Assembly (NCBI RefSeq): GCF_024637375.1
Contig: NZ_JAGXFK010000039.1
Location: 1 to 64,000 of the forward strand
Origin: Sediminimonas sp.
GTDB lineage: Bacteria > Pseudomonadota > Alphaproteobacteria > Rhodobacterales > Rhodobacteraceae
Reading direction: 5' to 3'
Length of the DNA: 64,000 nucleotides
Shown here: positions 56,349 to 63,754 of the stretch, one piece after another
Numbering within the stretch: position 1 is the first letter of the stretch
How the letters are laid out: every line of letters starts with the position of its first letter
Position numbers and translations under genes: made by a program
Notes under the pieces: model-generated
Seen by the model: only the letters and a program-made list of their open reading frames with translations
Databases searched by the model: none
What the model was told of the DNA's origin: nothing

Positions 56349-57263
56349 ATGACTTGTGTAAAATATGAGCTCGACTGCGTTTGCCGGAATTTCCGAGCCC
56401 TCTTGATCGCGCTGCTTTTCGGGGCCGCTGGGTCGGTGCCGGTTCTGGCCGCGCCGCCGGGCGATCTGCCTTTCGGGGTCTACGATCCCGGCGGAGATTT
56501 CGAAAATGACACGAACGTGCAGATAGAGCATCTCTTCTTGCCCTGGGAAGACCTCTATCTGCGATCTCTGTACGAGGCCGATACCTATGCACTCGAGCGC
56601 AAGCGCGCCCTTCTGGTGACGATCGAGCCCTGGACCTGGTCGCGGTCCGAACGGAACACGCCCCAGCACCTGCGCCAGGGGATCTTCGACGGCAGCTACG
56701 ACGAGAACATGCGCACGATCTGCGAGGTTCTGAACACGCTGCAAAGCCCGGTGACGGTGCGTTGGGGGCATGAGATGGACGATAACAACGGCCAGTTCAT
56801 CTGGGCCGGCTGGGACCCGAAAACCTATATTGCCGCCTATCACCGGATGATCGACGTCTGTCGCGAGGTGGCGCCGCAGGCGCGCTACATGTGGTCGCCG
56901 ACCGGGTTGGAAGGGATGGAGGACTACTATCCGGGCGACGACTACGCCGATGTCGTCGGCATCTCTGTCTTCGGCTACCAGCCCTGGGACCAGGATCATT
57001 ACGACCGTGACCGCACCTTCGAGGATATCATGGCCCCGCGGTACGAACGCGCCGCCATCTTCGGAAAGCCGGTCGTGGTGGGCGAGCTCGGCTACTCGGG
57101 AAAACAGGCCTATGTCGACATGTGGGAAAACGCGGTTCGCAATGTTGGCGACCGATATCCCCAACTCGTCGGGGTGGTCTATTTCAACTTTCCCGAGGTC
57201 TATAACTGGCCCGAAGGGTACGGTCGTCCGGACTGGCGGGTGAATCGCCGCGTCCTCGAGTAA
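56349..57263 (+). CDS. secreted glycoside hydrolase, GH26-like
   Basis: A 304-residue protein with an N-terminal hydrophobic export signal ending near VLAAPPG. The fold is (beta/alpha)8-like. The candidate acid/base is Glu142 in VRWGHEMDD and the candidate nucleophile is Glu246 in VVVGELGYSG, both matching GH26 spacing and context. GH26 includes mannanases, beta-1,3-xylanases and lichenases. Its location right after the synthase suggests it trims or releases the polymer during export, as BcsZ does for cellulose. MTCVKYELDC is an unusual start, and the in-frame ATG is the only one with a purine-rich upstream. Confidence 0.72.
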   Translation: MTCVKYELDCVCRNFRALLIALLFGAAGSVPVLAAPPGDLPFGVYDPGGDFENDTNVQIEHLFLPWEDLYLRSLYEADTYALERKRALLVTIEPWTWSRSERNTPQHLRQGIFDGSYDENMRTICEVLNTLQSPVTVRWGHEMDDNNGQFIWAGWDPKTYIAAYHRMIDVCREVAPQARYMWSPTGLEGMEDYYPGDDYADVVGISVFGYQPWDQDHYDRDRTFEDIMAPRYERAAIFGKPVVVGELGYSGKQAYVDMWENAVRNVGDRYPQLVGVVYFNFPEVYNWPEGYGRPDWRVNRRVLE

Positions 57264-57504
57264 CCGGTCCGACCGGCGGAATTCGGCAATAAACGGCGCC
57301 CTGTAAAGGGGCGCCGTTGTCCTACCATGATACAGCCAATACCATGACACATTCATGTGATCAGTTCTGATCACAGGAAGTGGTCTTCATTCCGCTCGAA
57401 CCGGGCCTTGCCCCGGAGGAGGGGGGGAGGCAGGCCGAATTTTGTTGGACCGGGCGCGCCTTGGAAGGCCGCAGCAGGCAAGAACACAAGACGAGGGACA
57501 CATC

Positions 57505-57789
57505 ATGAGCAAAATAGCCAGGATTTTCGGGGGCGCCGTCGCGGTGGCCGTTTTGGTATCGGCGCAGGTCGGTCCGGTGCTGGCGCACGACGAGACAGCA
57601 CAGGCCCAGGTCGTACGGGTGAAGGCGACGCAGGGCTTTAGCTGGTTCAGCAACGGCCGGACCGCCGCCGAAGCGGAACGGGCCCGGAGCAACCTGACCC
57701 TTGTCCAGTACGGTCGCACGCTCGGTCACGGCAGCTGGATCTGCTCGCCGGCCGGTTTTGGAAAGAAATCGAGATGTTTCGCGCGTTGA
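57505..57789 (+). CDS. small secreted protein with Cys-containing C-terminal motif
   Basis: A 94-residue protein. The signal peptide ends near GPVLAHDE. The C-terminus is GHGSWICSPAGFGKKSRCFA, a compact two-Cys motif that recurs, as I recall, at the end of many small Rhodobacteraceae proteins, including some beside repeats-in-toxin or phage genes. Function is unknown. It stands alone after the GH26-like gene. ATG 57505 follows GAGGGAC. Confidence 0.6.
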   Translation: MSKIARIFGGAVAVAVLVSAQVGPVLAHDETAQAQVVRVKATQGFSWFSNGRTAAEAERARSNLTLVQYGRTLGHGSWICSPAGFGKKSRCFAR

Positions 57790-57999
57790 TTGTCGGCTTC
57801 GGCTCTGTCTGATGACTTCCGGCTGAGGCGGGCGGCGGCGAGCCTCGCGGAATGACCCGGCGCTCCCCGTTCCGGCGCTTCAAGACAAGCTGAAGTGGGC
57901 CCGATAATTCGGACCGCGAGCCAAGGCGTATCCCGGACCTTTTGAAAGGGTCCGAGATGGCGAAACCTGTTTGGATAACTCCCCCGCGAAACCGGATAC

Positions 58000-58092
58000 C
58001 CGGTTTCGCCCGATCCGCTGACGGGCGTCCTGCGATACGGCGCGCGCAAGCTGCTCGAGCAGGCGGTCGCGGCGGAGCTGACGGCCCGCCGC
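58000..58092 (+). pseudogene. IS256-family transposase, short N-terminal fragment
   Basis: The frame DPLTGVLRYGARKLLEQAVAAELTA (58012 onward) matches the first helix region of mutator-type transposases and breaks off at about 58092. It is a different segment end from the copy at 50521. The rest of 57790-58368 shows no gene I can support. Confidence 0.7.
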
Positions 58093-58368
58093 TTCGGAAA
58101 AACTCAACAAGACCATCCATCTGGCGCCTCCCTCGCGGAGCCTGAATTACCTGCCCAATCTGAAATCAATGGCTCCTGAGGCCAGAGTGTGTTATGGTTT
58201 CCTCGTTATGGATTGGCTTCGGCACGTACGAGCCAGGATGACGGTGCGGGGATTGTTCATACCGAAACCGTCCAGATTGCCTGCGGGCTTCGCAGGTTCA
58301 AACCGCAGGGTGATACATCCGAGCTGGGCCGGGGCGCTTTTGACCGCCGGCAGAAGGAGAGACTCGCC

Positions 58369-60177
58369 ATGAGCGGCTCTGGCGCAGGCAAGCGCTTGAC
58401 CGACGGCCGGAGCATTTCTGAGTCCTTTCAGCCGATGCCGCAGGGCGGGGTCGTGGTGACCTTCGAGGACATCACCGCGCGGAAGCAGGCGGAACAGGCT
58501 CTTGCCGACTCCGAGGCGAAACTTCAGACCGCACTGACGAACATGTCGCAGGGCCTCTTGATGCAAGATGCAGAGGGGGGGATCATATTGTTCAATCGGC
58601 GCTTCGCCGAGATTTTCCAGTTGCCGCAAGACCAGATACGGCCGGGCATGACCGTGCCGGAGCTTATGAAGCTCGCGGCTTCAACTTCCGGTCTCCGGGA
58701 TCTGGAGCCCGAGGCCACGCTCGCTCAGCTGGTGAAAGTCCTCCACGACCCTGCGGGTGGAACATATGTCCAGCGCTTGAACGACGGCCGGAGCATTTCT
58801 GAGTCCTTTCAGCCGATGCCGCAGGGCGGGGTCGTGGTGACGTTCGACGACATCACTCAGCGGCTTGCCGATCAGGCGGAGATCCGGCACATGGCGCATT
58901 TCGATGCGCTGACCGAACTGCCGAACCGGGTGAGCTTCTACGATCAGCTGGACACCCTGATGAAGCATCAGAGGCCGGGCGAATTCGTCGGGGTTCTGAG
59001 CCTCGACCTCGACCACTTTAAGGCCGTTAATGATACGCTCGGGCACCCCACAGGCGACCTGTTGCTGCAGGCGGCCACCCGGCGCATGCAAAGTTGCCTG
59101 CGTGGCGAAGACATCCCGGCACGGCTGGGCGGAGACGAGTTCGCCATTATCCAGACTCCGGTCAAGGACCCCTCAGACATCACCGCACTTGCAAGCCGCC
59201 TTATCGAGGTTGTCTCGGCTCCTTACGAAATCGACGGCCGTCAGGTGATCGTGGGGGTCAGTATCGGTGTCGCCGTCGCGCCCAGCGACGGCACAGATCC
59301 CGATGTCCTTATGAAGAACGCCGATCTGGCGCTCTATCGCGCCAAGGCCGACGGGGGCGGCGTCTACCGCTTCTTCGAGCCCGAAATGGATGCGCGTATG
59401 CAGGCGCGCCGCCTCATCGAGCTCGATCTGCGCAAAGCGATCCATAATGGAGGCGAATTCGAGCTGCTCTACCAGCCCATGATCGACGTCAAGACCGGAA
59501 AGGTCACCAGTTGCGAGGCGCTGCTGCGCTGGTCCAGCCCCGAACGCGGCCTGGTGATGCCGGCCGAGTTCATTCCGGTGGCGGAGGCGACAGGGCTGAT
59601 CGTGCCGCTGGGCGAATGGGTGTTGTATCACGCCTGCGTCGAAGCCGCGCTGTGGCCGGAGGAAATATCGGTTTCGGTCAATCTCTCGCCGGCTCAATTC
59701 AAGAGCAAGAAACTCGTCCAGTCCATCAAGAATGCGCTTGCCGAGTCGGGACTACCTGCCAGCCGGCTCGAGCTCGAGATCACCGAACAGGTCCTGATGA
59801 ACGAAAGCGAGGGCGCCTTTTCCATTCTGCATCAGATCCGCGATCTCGGGATCAGGGTCGCGATGGACGATTTCGGCACCGGCTATTCCTCGATTGGTTA
59901 TTTGCGCGCCTTCCCGTTCAGCAAGATCAAGATCGATCAATCCTTCGTTCGTGACCTGCCCGGCAAGAAAGACAGCATCGCGATCGTGCGTGCGGTTGTC
60001 GCGCTGAGCAGCAGCCTGGGCATCGTGACCACTGCCGAGGGTGTGGAGACCGAAGAGCAATACGCCAGCGTCACCACCGAAGGCTGCAACCTGGTCCAGG
60101 GAAACTTCTTCAGCGAGCCCCGCCCGAGCACCGAGGTCGTACAGTTCTTCAAGAAGCGTTTTCACGAAGACACGTGA
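58369..60177 (+). CDS. PAS-GGDEF-EAL cyclic di-GMP signalling protein, N-terminus truncated
   Basis: A 602-residue protein. The remnant of one PAS module (residues 1-45) is followed by a full PAS (about 50-165), a GGDEF domain with GGDEF intact at 254-258 and an RxxD inhibitory site (RGED, 245-248) five residues before it. The EAL domain has intact E383-A-L, plus ELEITEQVLM, DDFGTGYSS and KIKIDQSF. Both synthesis and hydrolysis of c-di-GMP are therefore possible. AAGGAGAG precedes ATG 58369; the open frame upstream is junk. The final residues (KKRFHEDT) run into IS6 remnant sequence. Confidence 0.85.
   Translation: MSGSGAGKRLTDGRSISESFQPMPQGGVVVTFEDITARKQAEQALADSEAKLQTALTNMSQGLLMQDAEGGIILFNRRFAEIFQLPQDQIRPGMTVPELMKLAASTSGLRDLEPEATLAQLVKVLHDPAGGTYVQRLNDGRSISESFQPMPQGGVVVTFDDITQRLADQAEIRHMAHFDALTELPNRVSFYDQLDTLMKHQRPGEFVGVLSLDLDHFKAVNDTLGHPTGDLLLQAATRRMQSCLRGEDIPARLGGDEFAIIQTPVKDPSDITALASRLIEVVSAPYEIDGRQVIVGVSIGVAVAPSDGTDPDVLMKNADLALYRAKADGGGVYRFFEPEMDARMQARRLIELDLRKAIHNGGEFELLYQPMIDVKTGKVTSCEALLRWSSPERGLVMPAEFIPVAEATGLIVPLGEWVLYHACVEAALWPEEISVSVNLSPAQFKSKKLVQSIKNALAESGLPASRLELEITEQVLMNESEGAFSILHQIRDLGIRVAMDDFGTGYSSIGYLRAFPFSKIKIDQSFVRDLPGKKDSIAIVRAVVALSSSLGIVTTAEGVETEEQYASVTTEGCNLVQGNFFSEPRPSTEVVQFFKKRFHEDT
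58391..58475 (+). repeat. 85-bp in-frame direct repeat, copy 1 (copy 2 at 58772-58856)
   Basis: The two copies differ at only three positions and are 381 bases (127 codons) apart. Both encode GRSISESFQPMPQGGVVVTF at the end of a PAS module. It shows that the protein once had tandem near-identical PAS units and that the first is truncated. Confidence 0.9.
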
Positions 60178-60289
60178 CAAGAAAACGCCGCTGAAATTCT
60201 TGAGAAAAGCAATGCGCGAGTACGGCCGGCCCGAAGTGGTCGTGACCGACAAACTCCGATCTTGCGGTGCTGCACTGCGCGAAATCGGG
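60170..60289 (+). pseudogene. IS6-family transposase fragment
   Basis: RDKKTPLKFLRKAMREYGRPEVVVTDKLRSCGAALREIG matches the DDE core of IS6/IS26-type transposases, with the second Asp in VVVTDKL. It starts within the last codons of the GGDEF-EAL gene and breaks off at 60289. From 60290 to 60440 a short frame MRGTGWCTYRFF follows AAAGGAGAG, but no gene can be supported. Confidence 0.75.
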
Positions 60290-60442
60290 ATAGTGTCCCA
60301 CGGCGTGGTGATGGCGTGGATGCCCCCTCCCGACGGCATCGCAATGTGCCAAGGTGATGTTTCTCGGAACGTCACAGAAAAAGGAGAGAGCATCCATGAG
60401 AGGCACTGGCTGGTGCACTTATAGATTTTTTCGCTCCCGGAA

Positions 60443-60472
60443 TTGACACCATATACTCTGATTGTGTATATT
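60443..60472 (+). promoter_or_regulatory. sigma-70-like promoter at the island's right end
   Basis: TTGACA (60443-60448), an 18-base spacer and TATATT (60467-60472) lie in an AT-rich stretch just before attR and point rightward. In the integrated state it faces the chromosome, antisense to the hydrolase genes. In an excised circle it would lie about 66 bases upstream of the integrase ATG. This is a motif match only, with no transcript evidence. Confidence 0.5.
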
Positions 60473-60499
60473 TTTATTGTATGTCAATTAGTTAGATAA

Positions 60500-60519
60500 G
60501 AATCCTACCACCCCAGCCA
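60500..60519 (+). repeat. attR: second copy of the 20-bp tRNA-Gln end
   Basis: It is identical to 17999-18018. The bases before it (ATTAGTTAGATAA) do not continue the tRNA, so it is not a tRNA gene but the displaced end of one. GC-rich chromosomal sequence resumes directly after it. The following 210 bases (60520-60730) hold no gene I can support. A short minus-strand frame ending at 60628 (MVQPMEERFEPAIDERAF) could be the tail of a lost gene. Confidence 0.9.
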
Positions 60520-60730
60520 GCATTTCCCGCAACCCGGACCGATCAAGGCGCACCGCGTGGCGTGGCGTCAAAGGCCTCCCCGGGGTCGGCATTCGCGCGG
60601 GCGGAACCCGGGCACCCGTAGGGCCGCTCAATCCGCCGCCAGCGCGCCGCCGTGGAAGGCCCTCTCGTCGATGGCCGGCTCGAACCGTTCCTCCATTGGC
60701 TGGACCATGCGCAGGTCAAGCCCTTTGCTC

Positions 60731-61648
60731 TCATGGCCGGACGATCCGGTTGGCCAGTACGCCGATCTTCTCGATCTCGAGTTCGAACCGATCGCCCGGC
60801 GCCAGCCGCTTGCCCGTTTCCAGCCCGCATCCGGTGCCCACCGTGCCCGAGCCGATCACCTCGCCCGGATAGAGCGTTTCCGAGGCCGAGACATGTTCCA
60901 GGATGCGGCCGAAATCGTGCTGCATCTGGCGCGAGTTGCCGCCGCCCCAGCGTTCGCCGTTGACGCGCGCCTCCATGTCCAGCGCGACCGGGTGCGCCAC
61001 CTCGTCGGCGGTCAGGATGAAGGGGCCAAGGATGTTGCCGGTGTCGAAATCCTTGCCCTTGGCCGGCCCCAGTTGCCCCGGCATCTCCTTCATTTGGGCG
61101 TCGCGGGCCGAGACATCGTTCAGGATGGTATAGCCGAAGATGTAATCCTCGGCCTCGGCGCGCTTGATGTCCTTGCCCTTCTTGCCCACGACGATGGCCA
61201 TCTCCAGCTCGATATCCAGGTGCTCGGCATAGGCGGGCCAGATCACGTCTTGCCCGTGCCCGATGAAGGAAAGCCGGTTGCCCTTGTAGTAGATCGGCTG
61301 ATCGTACCAGACCGGCGGCAGTTGCGGGTTATCCTGGCCGAAGGCGCGCAGGCAGTTGAACAGATGCTCTTCGAAGACCAGGCAATCGCGGTACTGCACC
61401 GGCAGTACCGGCGGCAGGAAGGCGACCTCGTCGGGCAGGATGACCTCGCGGTCAGAGGCGTTGTCGATCAGCACGCGGGCCAGCGCCAGGGCCTCCTCGC
61501 CGCCGTAGATCACCGCTGTCATGTCGACGAAATGCGCCGCGTTCTCGCCGGCCAGTTCCGCGGCCAGGTGCAGGTCGAGCAGCCCGCCGTCGGGCAGCGC
61601 GGCGACCACGCGTTCGCGCGTTTCGTAAAGAACCGTTGCCAGTCTCAT
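60731..61648 (-). CDS. fumarylacetoacetate hydrolase-family protein
   Basis: A 305-residue FAH-family enzyme. The family cleaves C-C bonds or decarboxylates/isomerises dioxo acids. YYKGNRLSFIGHGQDVIWP, LDIELEMAIVVGKKGKDI (metal Glu pair), YTILNDVSARDAQMKE and GKDFDTGNILGPFI are conserved. GSGTVGTGCGLETGK is the C-terminal loop. It clusters with a cyclase-family hydrolase and a TRAP transporter on the same strand, a typical layout for aromatic or keto-acid catabolism. The gap to the upstream gene is one base. Confidence 0.88.
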   Translation of the reverse strand: MRLATVLYETRERVVAALPDGGLLDLHLAAELAGENAAHFVDMTAVIYGGEEALALARVLIDNASDREVILPDEVAFLPPVLPVQYRDCLVFEEHLFNCLRAFGQDNPQLPPVWYDQPIYYKGNRLSFIGHGQDVIWPAYAEHLDIELEMAIVVGKKGKDIKRAEAEDYIFGYTILNDVSARDAQMKEMPGQLGPAKGKDFDTGNILGPFILTADEVAHPVALDMEARVNGERWGGGNSRQMQHDFGRILEHVSASETLYPGEVIGSGTVGTGCGLETGKRLAPGDRFELEIEKIGVLANRIVRP

Positions 61649-61649
61649 C

Positions 61650-62429
61650 TCATCCCTCCTCGAAAATTGCCACGGCGCGGGTGAACCCCGCGCTGGCGCC
61701 CTTGATCTTGTAGGGGAAGCAGGAAATCTCGAACCCGTCAGCGGGCAGTTGGTCGAGGTTGGTCAGCTTCTCCATGTGGCAATAGCCGATATCCATGCTG
61801 GCGCGGTGGCCTTCCCAGATGATCGACGGGTCATGCGTCCTGGCATATTCCTGCGCGGTCAGCGCAAAGGGGGCGTCCCAGGACCAGGCATCGGTGCCGG
61901 TGACCCGCACGCCACGTTCCAACAGGTAGAGCGTGGCCTCGCGCCCCATGCCGCAGCCCTTCATCAGGTAGTCGTCGTGGCCGTAGCGGTCGCCGGCCGA
62001 GGTGTTGACCACGACGATATCGAGCGGCTTCAGATCGTGCCCGATGCGCCTGAGTTCGGCCACCACATCGTCGGCGGTGACGACATGGCCATCCTCGAAA
62101 TGGCGGAAATCCAGCTTGACGCCCGGATTGAAGCACCATTCCAGCGGCACCTCGTCAATGGTGATCGCGCGCTCGCCGCCCGACATGGTCGAATGGTGGT
62201 GGTAGGGCGCGTCCAGGTGGGTGCCGTTATGGGTGGCGATGCGAAGACGCTCCACCGCCCAGCCCTCGCCGCCGGGCAGATCCTCCTTTTGCAACCCCGG
62301 GAAAAAGGCCATCACCTGCTCGGCGGTCTGGTCGTGGGTCATGTATTCGATTTCCGGCAGCATTATCGGCGGATCGGACACGATGCCGGTTTCCAGCGGA
62401 ACCGAGAGATCGACGTAGCGGCGCGGCAT
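61650..62429 (-). CDS. cyclase-family protein (kynurenine formamidase-like fold)
   Basis: A 259-residue metal hydrolase. YVDLSVPLETG starts the domain, and THNGTHLDAPYHHHSTM is the HxGTHxDxPxH metal motif. VVVNTSAGDRYGHDDYLMKGCGMG and VRVTGTDAWSWDAP follow. Members include kynurenine formamidase and isatin hydrolase; the SWDAP block fits larger bacterial members of unknown substrate. It is coupled to the FAH-family gene, and together with the TRAP genes it probably handles a transported carboxylate. Confidence 0.85.
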   Translation of the reverse strand: MPRRYVDLSVPLETGIVSDPPIMLPEIEYMTHDQTAEQVMAFFPGLQKEDLPGGEGWAVERLRIATHNGTHLDAPYHHHSTMSGGERAITIDEVPLEWCFNPGVKLDFRHFEDGHVVTADDVVAELRRIGHDLKPLDIVVVNTSAGDRYGHDDYLMKGCGMGREATLYLLERGVRVTGTDAWSWDAPFALTAQEYARTHDPSIIWEGHRASMDIGYCHMEKLTNLDQLPADGFEISCFPYKIKGASAGFTRAVAIFEEG

Positions 62430-62443
62430 GGCGAGCCTCCTTT

Positions 62444-63754
62444 TCAGTGGACGAGAATGGTTGCAAGGCTCGGGAAGATCATCACCAGCGCCAGAAGCAC
62501 CAGCATCATCAGCGCGAACGGCGCGGCGCCGCGAAAGATCTCGCCCAGCGGGATGTCGGGGTCGTCAAGGGCCGACTTTATGACAAAGACCGAGATGCCG
62601 AAGGGCGGTGTCAGCAGCCCGATCTCGACCGCGACGATGGTGACGATGCCGAACCAGATCAGGTCAACCTGGAACTGGGCCAGCACCGGCAGCATCAGCG
62701 GCACCAGGATCAGCATGATCGAGGAGCTGTCCAGAACCGTGCCCATCACGATCACCAGGATCACATAGGACAGGATCATCCCCCAGTAGCCGATTTCCGC
62801 CTGCGCCACGAATTCGCCAAATCCGACCGGTACACCCGAAAGCGCCAGCATGCGCGAATACATTTGCGCGGCGATGATCAGGAACGAGATCGCTGCGGTT
62901 ACCAGCCCGGTATCGGTGAGCACCTGCCAGAAATCGCCCCATGTCAGGCTGCGGCGTGCCAGCCCGATGACAATCGCACCGAGGCACCCCACCGCGCCCG
63001 CCTCGATGGGGGTGAAGAAGCCGCCATAGATGCCGCCCAGCACCAGACCGATCAGCGCGGCGATGGGCAACCCCTTGGCGGCGAGCTGGCGGCGCGTGAG
63101 GGCGGCCACGCCTTCGGCGCCATGCGCCGCGCCCAGCGCCTGCGGACGGAACCGCGCCGTGAGCCAGATGCTGCCGCCGAACAGGAGCGCCAGCAGCAGG
63201 CCGGGGATGATGCCGGCGATGAACAGGTCGCCCACCGACTGCTCGGTCAGCAGACCGTACAGGATCAGCAGCAGACTGGGCGGAATGAGCATCCCCAGAA
63301 CCGAACTGCCCGCCACCACGCCCACCGAGAAGCGCGGCGAATAGCCGTGGCGGATCATCTCGGGCACCGCGATGCGCGTGAAAACGGCAGCCGAAGCAAT
63401 GGAAATACCGGTGATCGCGGCGAATATCGCATTGGCGCCCACCGTGCCGATCCCCAGCCCGCCGGCGAACCGCCGGAACAGGTGGTTGGCCACGTCGAAG
63501 GCATCGCGCCCCATGCCCGTGACCGAGACCAGATAGCCCATCAGCACGAAGAGCGGCACGACGCCGAAGAAATAGCTGGATATGGTTTCCGAGGCCGCCA
63601 GCGCCAGCAGCTTGCCGGCCAGCACGGGCGAGCCCTTGATCAGCCACACCCCCACATAGGAGGACAGCATCAGCGCGAACGGCACCCAGAAGCCCAGATA
63701 GACCATCGCCACCATCGCGCCGAAGGACGTGAGCCCGATCTCGAACGGGGTCAT
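62444..63754 (-). CDS. dctM: TRAP transporter large permease (DctM)
   Basis: A 436-residue inner-membrane protein with about twelve helices. It carries the sodium-driven uptake of a carboxylate-type ligand. GMGRDAFDVANHLFRRFAGGLGIGTVGANAIFAAITGISIASAAVF and GMLIPPSLLLILYGLLTEQSVGDLFIAGIIPG are diagnostic DctM blocks, as is LLTPPFGISVFVIKS. A 14-base gap separates it from the cyclase gene. Its start overlaps the DctQ stop by 4 bases. The solute-binding DctP is presumably beyond the window edge. Confidence 0.94.
   Translation of the reverse strand: MTPFEIGLTSFGAMVAMVYLGFWVPFALMLSSYVGVWLIKGSPVLAGKLLALAASETISSYFFGVVPLFVLMGYLVSVTGMGRDAFDVANHLFRRFAGGLGIGTVGANAIFAAITGISIASAAVFTRIAVPEMIRHGYSPRFSVGVVAGSSVLGMLIPPSLLLILYGLLTEQSVGDLFIAGIIPGLLLALLFGGSIWLTARFRPQALGAAHGAEGVAALTRRQLAAKGLPIAALIGLVLGGIYGGFFTPIEAGAVGCLGAIVIGLARRSLTWGDFWQVLTDTGLVTAAISFLIIAAQMYSRMLALSGVPVGFGEFVAQAEIGYWGMILSYVILVIVMGTVLDSSSIMLILVPLMLPVLAQFQVDLIWFGIVTIVAVEIGLLTPPFGISVFVIKSALDDPDIPLGEIFRGAAPFALMMLVLLALVMIFPSLATILVH

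Larger units (their letters stand above)
17999..60519. mobile_element. 42.5-kb genomic island integrated in tRNA-Gln
   Basis: Exact 20-bp direct repeats bound the segment, and a tyrosine recombinase gene begins on the next base after the left repeat. Interior signs are at least five transposase remnants of IS3, IS256 and IS6 type, truncated genes (ABC ATPase, IclR, GGDEF-EAL) and modular accessory cargo. Flanking genes are ordinary chromosomal ones. There is no relaxase, type IV secretion or replication gene, so transfer would need helper functions. The element may now be immobile if the integrase is defective. Confidence 0.85.

Noticed and set aside
60628..60708. Short minus-strand frame MVQPMEERFEPAIDERAF after the fumarylacetoacetase-family gene
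   Set aside because: Only 26 residues, no clear ribosome site and no recognised family. It is kept as a possible gene tail, not called as a gene.
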